DNA of 6,277 nucleotides from Flavobacterium sp. (GTDB lineage Bacteria > Bacteroidota > Bacteroidia > Flavobacteriales > Flavobacteriaceae), in contig JAUXNR010000165.1 in assembly GCA_030682755.1 (NCBI GenBank), forward strand, positions 1 to 6,277, read 5' to 3'. A model generated the notes under the pieces. It saw only the letters and a list, made by a program, of their open reading frames with translations. It was not told the DNA's origin and made no database searches. Each line of letters opens with the position of its first letter. Positions within the stretch are counted from its first letter, which is position 1. The position numbers were made by a program, and so were the translations under genes. Positions 1 to 6,277 of the stretch are shown here, piece by piece.

Positions 1-621
1 CTGAAATAATAAAGTAGCATCTTGTGTTTTGCCTTTAACAATATGTTGGTCTATTAATGCTAATATAGTATCGTCCTCCTTACTCTTTATTGGTATTTTG
101 ACCATAGTATTTTCCCAAAATATTTTTAGAAATGCCTCTCCTTTGCTATTGATGTCATTTAATTCAATTGTGAATGTTTCATAGAAGTTGGGACTTTTTT
201 CTGTAGGGACTTTGAAACGCATCACGTCTTTTTTTTCATCATAGCCCGTTTCACCATGTAAAGTAGTATCTGTGTTAACAATTATCGTCCATTCATTAAC
301 TGATGGAATTGAGAATATTGAATAACTACCGACTTTTAATATACTTTTACCAAAGGAAATATCTTCGGAAGTGTTAATTACTGTGCAATCACTCGCACCT
401 GTACGCCAAAGTTTATCGAAAGGTACTAATTCACCAAATATTTTTCGGCCTCTTACTAAAGGTCTGCTATATGCTATTTTTATTATTGCACTGCCCACTT
501 CTTGATCAAATGATGAAGCTGGACTTGCTGATGTGGTTCTGATTTGAACTTTTTCTTGGGCACCTATTAGTAACGATTGAAATAGCATAAAGCTTATAAA
601 GATTATTTTTTTCATTTTCAT
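1..621 (-). CDS. DUF2911 domain protein, secreted, C-terminus cut by window edge
   Basis: The reading frame is open from an ATG at 619-621 to the left edge, giving 207 codons with no stop, so the C-terminus is missing. Residues 1-21 form a signal peptide: KMKK, a hydrophobic stretch (IIFISFMLFQSLLIGA), and a likely cut before Q22. The mature part matches my recollection of DUF2911: YSRP at 51-54, GRKIFGELVP at 58-67, WRTGASDCT at 72-80, VGSYSIFSIP at 97-106 and EWTIIVN at 110-116. The family is common in Bacteroidota and has no established function. Many members run to about 280 residues with a helical tail, so some 70 residues may lie outside the window. A second ATG at 613-615 is possible; I chose the upstream one because the A-rich ATAAAAA leader sits directly before it. 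The gene starts 7 nt after the copA stop and is probably co-transcribed with it. A periplasmic or surface role linked to copper stress is inference from position only. Confidence 0.88.
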   Translation of the reverse strand, partial: MKMKKIIFISFMLFQSLLIGAQEKVQIRTTSASPASSFDQEVGSAIIKIAYSRPLVRGRKIFGELVPFDKLWRTGASDCTVINTSEDISFGKSILKVGSYSIFSIPSVNEWTIIVNTDTTLHGETGYDEKKDVMRFKVPTEKSPNFYETFTIELNDINSKGEAFLKIFWENTMVKIPIKSKEDDTILALIDQHIVKGKTQDATLLFQ

Positions 622-628
622 TTTTTAT

Positions 629-3166
629 TTAAAGTTTTAAATTTCGTAATCGTAATGCATTCACAATTACAGATACTGAGCTAAATGACATGGCTAGAGC
701 TGCAATCATTGGAGATAATAAGATTCCGAAAGATGGGTATAAAACTCCTGCTGCAATTGGCACACCCAATACGTTATAGAAAAAAGCAAAGAATAAATTT
801 TGCTTGATGTTTCTCATAACAGCATGACTCAAATTTTTAGCTTTTACGATGCCTTGTAAATCTCCTTTCACTAAAGTGATTTTGGCACTTTCAATAGCTA
901 CATCAGTTCCGGTTCCCATGGCAATTCCAATATCAGCTTGTGCTAATGCCGGAGCATCATTTATACCATCGCCAGCCATGGCCACAATTTTGCCTTCTGC
1001 TTGTAATATTTTTATTTCTTTGAGTTTGTCTTCGGGTAAGCATCCGGCTTTGTATGATGCTAACCCTAATTCATCAGCAACCGCTTTGGCTGTATTTTCA
1101 TTATCCCCAGTTAGCATAATTACTTTTACACCTTGGCTCATTAATTCTTTAATGGCTGCTGTACTTGATTCTTTAATCGCATCGAAGATTGATACAAAAC
1201 CAATAGCAATGCCTTCAACTGCTATATAGGAAACTGTTTTTCCGAGTTTTTGTTCTGCAATAATTTTGTTTTCTAAATCGTCAGAGACTGTTGCTTTGAC
1301 TTGTTCCATTAGCTTTTTATTACCTAATGCTACTTTTTTATTGGTTACCGTTCCTGTAACTCCTTTTCCTGCAACGGCTTCAAAATCTTTAACTTCAATT
1401 AATGAAACAGTTTTTAGTTTAGCATAATTAACTACAGCCTGTGCTAATGGATGTTCACTATATTGATTTAATGAAGCAATGCGTTGCAATAAATCTTCAT
1501 CTTTGTTATCGGTTGAGTATATTTTTTCGACAGATGGTTTTCCTTCGGTGATAGTTCCTGTTTTATCTGTAATTAGAACGTTAACCTTATTCATATTTTC
1601 TAAAGCTTCGGCATTCTTTATCAAAACGCCCGATTGTGCTCCTTTACCAACACCCACCATTACGGACATGGGAGTTGCCAAACCTAAAGCACAAGGACAA
1701 GCAATAATCAATACAGCAATGGCATTTATAAACCCATAAACCATAGCAGGTTCGGGACCAAACTTAGCCCAAATGAAAAAAGTAATTATTGAAATAATCA
1801 CCACTATTGGCACAAAATATTTGGCAATACTATCGGCCAATTTTTGAATTGGTGCCCTAGATCGAGAAGCATCGTTGACCATTTGCACGATTTGAGAAAG
1901 TAAAGTTTCTGAACCTACTTTTTCGGCAATCATTACAAAGGATTTGTTACCGTTTATAGTTCCTGCAATTACATTGTCATCTTTCTTTTTGTCCACTGGA
2001 ATGGGTTCGCCTGTAATCATCGCTTCATCAATGCTACTTTCTCCATCGGTAATTTTGCCATCAACTGGTATTTTGTCCCCGGGTTTTACGCGCAATAAAT
2101 CCCCTTTTTTGATGTCGTGAATCGAAATTACTTTATCACTTCCATCAATTACTAAAATAGCTTCGGTAGGAGCGAGTTTTAGTAATTCCTTAATTGCTCC
2201 ACTAGTTTGGCTGTGTGCTTTGGCTTCCATTAATTGTCCTAATAGAACCAATGTTAGAATTACTGTTGTGGCTTCAAAATAAAGCAAGACTGTTCCGTGT
2301 TCTGTTTTGAATTCGTTTGGAAAAATGTTTGGAAAAAACATACCCACTAAACTAAACAAAAAGGCAACTCCGGTTCCTATACCGATAAGGGTAAACATAT
2401 TCAAATTCCAAGTAATAATAGATTTGAAGGCACGAACAAAGAACATCCAACAGGCATAAAAAACAACAGGAAGTGTAAGTATAAATTGTACCCAATTCCA
2501 TTTTGTAGCATCCATTATTTTAAGTAACGGATTGTTTGGCATCATTTCTATCATTGCGATTGCAAAAATGGGAACTGTAAATACGACCGCTATTTTCATT
2601 TTTTTGACCAAATCTTTATAGGTCTTTTGATCTTCTGTGTCAGTTGGATTCATAGGCACTAAATCCATTCCGCAAATAGGACAAGAACCTGGTGTTTCAC
2701 TAATTACTTCTGGATGCATTGGACAAGTATATAGGGATTTGCTAAGAGTTAAATCCGGAGCTTTGACTAAATCCATTCCGCATACAGGACAGTCGCCTGC
2801 TTTGTCATACACTTTTTCGCCTTCACAATGCATTGGACAATAATATTTGCCATTAGCATTAACAGCGATTTTGATTTCTTTTTTATCGCTGTGGGAATGC
2901 GTAGAGCAACAAGATTTTACAGTATTTTCATTTGAGGTTGCTTGTTGTAACATTTTATCATTGGCTATTTCTATGGTGTATTTTCCAACGGCAGATAATG
3001 CTTCTTGCAACTGTGTTATTGGAATGTGTTTTTCCATTGTTATAGTAGCTATGGATGGGTTTAAGGAAACTTTTGCTTCAACGCCATCAATAGCATTCAA
3101 TGTTTTTTCGACTTTAGAACGACAGCCATTGCAAGTCATTCCGGTAATGGTATAGGTATGTGTCAT
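629..3166 (-). CDS. copA: CopA-type copper-exporting P1B-1 ATPase with HMA and two heavy-metal-binding modules
   Basis: This complete 845-residue inner-membrane ATPase should export Cu+ (or Ag+) from the cytosol using ATP. An HMA domain spans about 1-70, with GMTCNGC (C12, C15). A Cys/His-rich linker follows (C86, C87, H90, H92). Two Cys-rich modules come next: about 108-133 (C110, C126, C129) and 146-171 (C148, C162, C165). Eight membrane helices are visible, near 190-208, 224-243, 256-279, 292-312, 450-466, 474-497, 789-809 and 812-836. Catalytic motifs are intact: TGE 385-387, CPC 490-492, DKTGT from D534 (phosphorylated Asp), HP 572-573, TGD 686-688 and GDGIND 732-737. Y797-N798 in helix 7 and M826/S830 in helix 8 match the Cu+ site signature of the P1B-1 subgroup, which argues against a Zn or Co pump. 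The start fits because the HMA begins immediately. The gene lies 20 nt after the lipoprotein adaptor and 7 nt before the DUF2911 gene. Confidence 0.96.
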   Translation of the reverse strand: MTHTYTITGMTCNGCRSKVEKTLNAIDGVEAKVSLNPSIATITMEKHIPITQLQEALSAVGKYTIEIANDKMLQQATSNENTVKSCCSTHSHSDKKEIKIAVNANGKYYCPMHCEGEKVYDKAGDCPVCGMDLVKAPDLTLSKSLYTCPMHPEVISETPGSCPICGMDLVPMNPTDTEDQKTYKDLVKKMKIAVVFTVPIFAIAMIEMMPNNPLLKIMDATKWNWVQFILTLPVVFYACWMFFVRAFKSIITWNLNMFTLIGIGTGVAFLFSLVGMFFPNIFPNEFKTEHGTVLLYFEATTVILTLVLLGQLMEAKAHSQTSGAIKELLKLAPTEAILVIDGSDKVISIHDIKKGDLLRVKPGDKIPVDGKITDGESSIDEAMITGEPIPVDKKKDDNVIAGTINGNKSFVMIAEKVGSETLLSQIVQMVNDASRSRAPIQKLADSIAKYFVPIVVIISIITFFIWAKFGPEPAMVYGFINAIAVLIIACPCALGLATPMSVMVGVGKGAQSGVLIKNAEALENMNKVNVLITDKTGTITEGKPSVEKIYSTDNKDEDLLQRIASLNQYSEHPLAQAVVNYAKLKTVSLIEVKDFEAVAGKGVTGTVTNKKVALGNKKLMEQVKATVSDDLENKIIAEQKLGKTVSYIAVEGIAIGFVSIFDAIKESSTAAIKELMSQGVKVIMLTGDNENTAKAVADELGLASYKAGCLPEDKLKEIKILQAEGKIVAMAGDGINDAPALAQADIGIAMGTGTDVAIESAKITLVKGDLQGIVKAKNLSHAVMRNIKQNLFFAFFYNVLGVPIAAGVLYPSFGILLSPMIAALAMSFSSVSVIVNALRLRNLKL
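2654..2845 (-). other. Tandem pair of heavy-metal-binding modules inside copA
   Basis: Two copies of a small Cys-rich module lie back to back in the copA N-terminal region, coding for residues 108-133 (2768-2845) and 146-171 (2654-2731). Both follow the plan C-P-M-H, a short loop, then C-P-x-C-G-M-D-L-V. They are related as protein and also partly as DNA around the CPxCGMDLV part, which fits an old duplication. The first copy has a Cys (C114) and an EGEKVYDK loop where the second has Pro and an ISETPG-type loop. Related single copies occur in the two adaptors at 4210-4287 and 5457-5534. Confidence 0.85.
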
Positions 3167-3186
3167 AATTTTTTAGTTTTTAAATA
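3167..3186 (-). promoter_or_regulatory. A-rich leader before copA (longest gap in the window)
   Basis: The gap between the adaptor stop and the copA ATG reads TATTTAAAAACTAAAAAATT on the coding strand. It has no Shine-Dalgarno sequence, and A-rich leaders of this kind are usual in Flavobacteriia, where initiation relies little on SD pairing. It is too short for a separate promoter plus untranslated region and shows no TAnnTTTG-like -7 element, so copA is most likely read from the upstream transcript. No terminator hairpin is visible. Confidence 0.5.
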
Positions 3187-4404
3187 TTACATTTTCATCC
3201 CTTCCATTGGGTCACTTCCTTTTCGGAATTTATATTCGCTGTTTATGGCATAAGCCCCTGTAATAACGACTTTTTTGGCAGGATCTATTTCAGATTTGAT
3301 TTCTATCATTCCATTGGTTTCTATTCCAGTTTCTACCATTACGTTTTCAAATACTCCCGGTCTTTTTTCAACCCAAATATAGGAAGCGTTTTCCTCCCTG
3401 ATCACTGCATCTACAGGAATATACAATCCTTTTAGATTGGATTGTGTTAATTTTGCCATAGCCTGCATCCCGGGTTTTAATTGCAAATTTGGATTTGATA
3501 TTTCCAATCGAATTAAAAGCAGACGAGTATCTGGATTTATTTCAGGATTGATAAAAGAAACTTGCGCATTTATGGTTTTATCAGGAAAATCGGAAAATGT
3601 AATTTGGGCTTTTTGTCCTATTTTTAGATTCTTGGCATAGTTTACGTTTACCTGTGTTTCTAACCAAAGACTGTTTAAATCCGCCAATTTAATGATGGGG
3701 GAACCTTCCATTGCATAACTGCCTTCTGTGGTACTTATTTCCGATATTGTTCCACTGGCAGTGCTATAAAAAATGGTATAAGGAGAAACTTCCTTACTGG
3801 TTTTTATACTTTCAATCTGGGCATTGGTTAAACCAAAGAACAACAGTTTTTGTTTTGCTGCATTGAGCATATTTCGGGCATTTTTTCCAAAATCGCCAGG
3901 CATTGCCAGTTGTTTGTATGCCGTAAAATAATCCTGTTTGGCAATGGCAATATCTTCACTATACAATTGATATACGGCTTGGTTTTTAGAAACATAATCA
4001 CCAACGGTTTTGAAATACAACTTTTCAATTCGTCCCATTGCTCTTGCAGAAATGGTTTTTATTTTTTCTTGATTAATGGACAAGACTCCTGTATAATTTT
4101 GCTCTAAACTGCTTTGAGTTTCTGAAATAGTTTGTGTAGTGATATTTCCCAATTGTATTTGCTGTTTACTCAAACTTATTTCATTAGCCTCTGTGTCATC
4201 TTGTTTTATTGGGGTTAACTCCATATGGCAAATGGGGCATTTTCCGGGTTTGTCTTCCTTAACTTGTGGATCCATAGAACAAGTGTAAAATGTTGTTGCT
4301 GCACTCTTATTGTTTTTGCTATGGTCTTCTTTGTCTTTAGTATTACAAGCCACCATTACCATAAATAGTATTGATAGTACACTTATTTTTTTTATTGTCT
4401 TCAT
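3187..4404 (-). CDS. CusB-like RND efflux periplasmic adaptor, predicted lipoprotein
   Basis: This complete 405-residue membrane-fusion (adaptor) protein should link an inner-membrane RND pump to the outer-membrane channel. The N-terminus is a lipoprotein signal: MKTIKK, a hydrophobic core, and a lipobox MVAC ending at C20, so the mature protein would be lipid-anchored. A Cys-rich metal-binding module follows at about 40-65 (C42, C56, C59). It deviates from the other copies in this operon: D45 stands where the others have His or Cys context MH, and H60 replaces the Gly after the last Cys. The two lipoyl half-motifs lie near 118-149 (GRIEKLYF) and 212-242 (SGTIS, EGSY). A short helical hairpin region sits between them, and beta-barrel and membrane-proximal parts follow (PGMQAMAKL 311-319, LYIPVDAV 327-334). 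The tail is Met-rich (M400, M403, M405). The gene begins 2 nt after the other adaptor's stop, suggesting translational coupling. Copper or silver is the likely substrate because of copA next door; Zn/Co cannot be excluded. Confidence 0.92.
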   Translation of the reverse strand: MKTIKKISVLSILFMVMVACNTKDKEDHSKNNKSAATTFYTCSMDPQVKEDKPGKCPICHMELTPIKQDDTEANEISLSKQQIQLGNITTQTISETQSSLEQNYTGVLSINQEKIKTISARAMGRIEKLYFKTVGDYVSKNQAVYQLYSEDIAIAKQDYFTAYKQLAMPGDFGKNARNMLNAAKQKLLFFGLTNAQIESIKTSKEVSPYTIFYSTASGTISEISTTEGSYAMEGSPIIKLADLNSLWLETQVNVNYAKNLKIGQKAQITFSDFPDKTINAQVSFINPEINPDTRLLLIRLEISNPNLQLKPGMQAMAKLTQSNLKGLYIPVDAVIREENASYIWVEKRPGVFENVMVETGIETNGMIEIKSEIDPAKKVVITGAYAINSEYKFRKGSDPMEGMKM

Positions 4405-4406
4405 TA

Positions 4407-5654
4407 TTATTCGGTTTTAATAAAGCTTTCGCTGTCAATTAAATATTGTGCGTTTTTGGCAATGGTGTCTTTTACTGAAATACCTTCCATAATTTGGATA
4501 AAATCATCTATTTCAATTCCTGTCTTTATAGTGGATGCCTTAAAGCCATTGTCCATTTTTAAGAAAACTATTTTCTTGTTTCCAATGCTTACCATTGACT
4601 GTTTTTGAATCCAAATCCCATTTACTGAATTTGTTTTCACAACTCCTTGCAATCTTAACCCAATTGGTAATTTGAATTTATTATTATTTAAATAAACTCG
4701 AATTCTGTTGGTTTTATCGGCTGGATTTAATTGTGTTTCGACAAAATTGATTTTTGCATCTATGAGTTCGTTTTTGTCTAGTTCGGAAGTAATTCTGATG
4801 GATTGATTGGCTTTGACAAGACTATTGTATCCTTGGATAACATTAAATATTCCCCATACTTTATCCGTATTTAATAGTTTAAAAATGATTTCTCCCTTTT
4901 TTATATAACTCCCTTCTTTAACATTCAAAACTTCAGTGTTGTTACTCGCACTTTGCATCACAGGATTAGTTGTATTATCCATCGTTGCTGTTCCTTCAAT
5001 AATACCAGAAGCTGGACTATAAATGGTTATTAACGGGTTAACTTTTTTGGAATTAAACAGCGCATTTATTTGATTTTCAGTCATTCCATAAAGCAACAAT
5101 TTTTGTCTGGAGGCATTAATAATCGAAGGATTTTCAGCATCATTAGTAATCATATAAATGAAGTTTTGTTGTTCCGTCAGTAATTCTGGGCTGTATAAAT
5201 CAAATAGTTTTTGTCCTTTATTTACTTTTTGATATTTATAATTGACATACATTTTTTCGATTCGACCGCTCATTCGAGCTGCAATATTTACCGATGAATT
5301 GGGATCATACTCCACAATTCCCGGTAAATTTATTTCACTGCTCAAAGCAGTGTCTATTGCCGTTGTTGTTTGATAATTACCTACTATAAAATTGTCGGTA
5401 GGTTTTATAAGATTGTCGATTGAATTGTCGTCAACGGAATTATTCTCTGTTACTTTTTTTACCAAAGTCATTCCGCAAATGGGACAATTTCCGGGTTTAT
5501 CTCTAATGATTTCCGGGTGCATTGAACAAGTGTAAACCTCGTTTTGATGTCCCATTTCCGAATGATTATCTGATTTTTTGGCAAAGAAATAGATTGCAAT
5601 TCCGATAATGGAAATTACAACAAGAGCTAAACCATACTTTATATACTTGTTCAT
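4407..5654 (-). CDS. CusB-like RND efflux periplasmic adaptor, membrane-anchored
   Basis: This is a complete 415-residue periplasmic adaptor of the CusB/HlyD type. Residues 7-24 form one hydrophobic segment after MNKYIKY, with no lipobox Cys, so it is an uncleaved anchor or an ordinary signal sequence. A short linker with H31, M34 and H36 leads into the Cys-rich metal module at about 41-66 (YTCSMHPE, then CPICGM; C43, C57, C60). Lipoyl half-motifs lie near 124-155 (SGRIEKMYV, YSPE) and 211-262 (YSPASG, EGSY). A hairpin lies between them. The second half-motif carries about 21 extra residues (219-245, with M225 and M233) that the neighbouring adaptor lacks. The C-terminal part has barrel and membrane-proximal features (LPIGLRLQG 329-337, IWIQKQSMV 347-355). 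It starts 2 nt after the TolC gene stop and ends 2 nt before the second adaptor. Its role is to bridge a CusA-type permease, not seen here, and the TolC protein. Confidence 0.92.
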   Translation of the reverse strand: MNKYIKYGLALVVISIIGIAIYFFAKKSDNHSEMGHQNEVYTCSMHPEIIRDKPGNCPICGMTLVKKVTENNSVDDNSIDNLIKPTDNFIVGNYQTTTAIDTALSSEINLPGIVEYDPNSSVNIAARMSGRIEKMYVNYKYQKVNKGQKLFDLYSPELLTEQQNFIYMITNDAENPSIINASRQKLLLYGMTENQINALFNSKKVNPLITIYSPASGIIEGTATMDNTTNPVMQSASNNTEVLNVKEGSYIKKGEIIFKLLNTDKVWGIFNVIQGYNSLVKANQSIRITSELDKNELIDAKINFVETQLNPADKTNRIRVYLNNNKFKLPIGLRLQGVVKTNSVNGIWIQKQSMVSIGNKKIVFLKMDNGFKASTIKTGIEIDDFIQIMEGISVKDTIAKNAQYLIDSESFIKTE

Positions 5655-5656
5655 AA

Positions 5657-6277
5657 TTATTTGGTTTCTAATTGTTTTTCAATTTCTACTTGTGCTGCCA
5701 ATATACTTTGCAATTTATCTAAAGCATCAATTTGAGCCATATTTAATGCTTCCCAAGCATCGAGAGTGGCAAATAAATCACCAGTATTATTTTGCCAAGC
5801 CAAAATTGCAGTTTCATAATTTTTTTTCAAGGCAGGAATGATGCTTTTTTGTGCAACCTCGTATTGCTTTTTTAAAGCGGTCAATTCATTGTTCATACCC
5901 GAAATCATTCCTGTGGCTTCATTCAAAATCATTTGCTTTTGCCAGTTCAAACTTTCATTTTTAATTTGAAAACTGTCGATATTGGCTTTATTCATTTTAG
6001 TTGACCAAGGCATTGGAATGGTAATCATTCCCATCAAGGAAAATTGTTGGGGTTGTTCTCCAAAAGCAAACATATGATCGTATTTTATACCAAACTCGGG
6101 CAATAACTTTGTTTTTTCGGCTACAATTTTGAGCTGATTTATTTCCATCGTTTTTTCGATGGCTTTCACATCGCTTCGGTTTTTAGAAAGAGAAGTTGTA
6201 TCTGATATGGCCAAATTAAAATCTTTTATTTCGTAAGTTTCATCAATTTCAAATTTGGTGTTTTTATCTCTTGCCAT
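5657..6277 (-). CDS. TolC/CusC-family outer-membrane efflux protein, C-terminal half, cut by window edge
   Basis: The frame is open to the right edge; 206 residues plus the stop are visible. The codon at the very edge is ATG, but it is probably an internal Met, because ARDKNTKFEID resembles the segment linking the two repeats of TolC-family proteins, which are usually 400-480 residues long. The second repeat is visible: NRSDVKAIE at 33-41, a long helix to about 57, beta-strand segments (PEFGIKY, FSLMGMITIPMPW at 79-91), and two long coiled-coil helices at about 98-145 and 146-203. NNTGDLFATLDAWEALN at 163-179 and EIEKQLE near the end look typical of the CusC-like members that sit beside CusB adaptors in Bacteroidota. 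The protein should form the trimeric outer-membrane channel of the efflux complex. Fusion to the C-terminus of an RND permease, known in some Bacteroidota CusA proteins, is a less likely alternative that this window cannot rule out. Confidence 0.88.
   Translation of the reverse strand: MARDKNTKFEIDETYEIKDFNLAISDTTSLSKNRSDVKAIEKTMEINQLKIVAEKTKLLPEFGIKYDHMFAFGEQPQQFSLMGMITIPMPWSTKMNKANIDSFQIKNESLNWQKQMILNEATGMISGMNNELTALKKQYEVAQKSIIPALKKNYETAILAWQNNTGDLFATLDAWEALNMAQIDALDKLQSILAAQVEIEKQLETK

Noticed and set aside
622..628. Terminator or promoter between copA and the DUF2911 gene
   Set aside because: The gap is only 7 nt, A-rich on the coding strand, with no hairpin and no room for promoter elements.
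849..1229. Open frame of 126 codons on the plus strand
   Set aside because: It lies wholly opposite the conserved catalytic part of copA (GDGIND and TGD region) and its product resembles no family I know; it is an antisense shadow.
2654..2845. Tandem modules in copA as a recent DNA duplication or assembly error
   Set aside because: The two copies differ at many bases and residues, including the loop and C114, so they are long diverged and both look functional.
2637..3155. Two plus-strand open frames with Cys-containing products (2637-2843, 2847-3155)
   Set aside because: The repeated look of the first one mirrors the tandem metal modules of copA on the other strand. Neither has independent coding support.
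3437..4107. Short open frames on both strands inside the lipoprotein adaptor gene
   Set aside because: They overlap a well-supported adaptor in other frames and have no recognisable domain or start context.
5608..5841. Plus-strand open frame of 77 codons with a hydrophobic start
   Set aside because: It spans the junction of two real minus-strand genes; the hydrophobic part is the antisense image of the adaptor's anchor segment.
6275..6277. ATG at the right edge as the true start of the TolC gene
   Set aside because: A 206-residue protein with only the second TolC repeat and no signal peptide would be non-functional; the window edge simply falls on an internal Met codon.

Overview
The window looks like part of a copper/silver export operon from a Bacteroidota bacterium, most likely a Flavobacterium-type member of the Flavobacteriia. 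The indications are AT-rich DNA, A-rich leaders without a Shine-Dalgarno sequence, a DUF2911 protein, and a Bacteroidota style of metal-efflux adaptor carrying a Cys-rich heavy-metal-binding module. All five genes lie on the minus strand, so transcription runs from the right edge to the left edge. Both edges cut through a gene.

In order of transcription: (1) the C-terminal half of a TolC/CusC-type outer-membrane efflux protein (5657..6277, N-terminus off the right edge); (2) a membrane-anchored CusB-like periplasmic adaptor (4407..5654); (3) a second, divergent CusB-like adaptor that is a predicted lipoprotein (3187..4404); (4) a complete CopA-type P1B-1 copper ATPase with one HMA domain and two further Cys-rich modules at its N-terminus (629..3166); (5) a secreted DUF2911 protein of unknown function (1..621, C-terminus off the left edge). 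Gene gaps are 2, 2, 20 and 7 nt, which fits one transcript. No intergenic stretch is longer than 20 nt, and I see no promoter, terminator, RNA gene, mobile element or CRISPR array.

Together the genes suggest a two-stage route. CopA would move Cu+ (or Ag+) from cytosol to periplasm. The adaptors plus TolC protein, with an RND permease (CusA type) presumably encoded beyond the right edge, would move it from periplasm to outside. The most notable pattern is that one small metal-binding module (Y-x-C-x-M-x(n)-C-P-x-C) occurs four times in three consecutive genes and is predicted on both sides of the inner membrane. The DUF2911 gene at the operon tail is the only member with no known role. Overall this is a recognisable type of metal-efflux operon with some unusual details, not a clearly new system.
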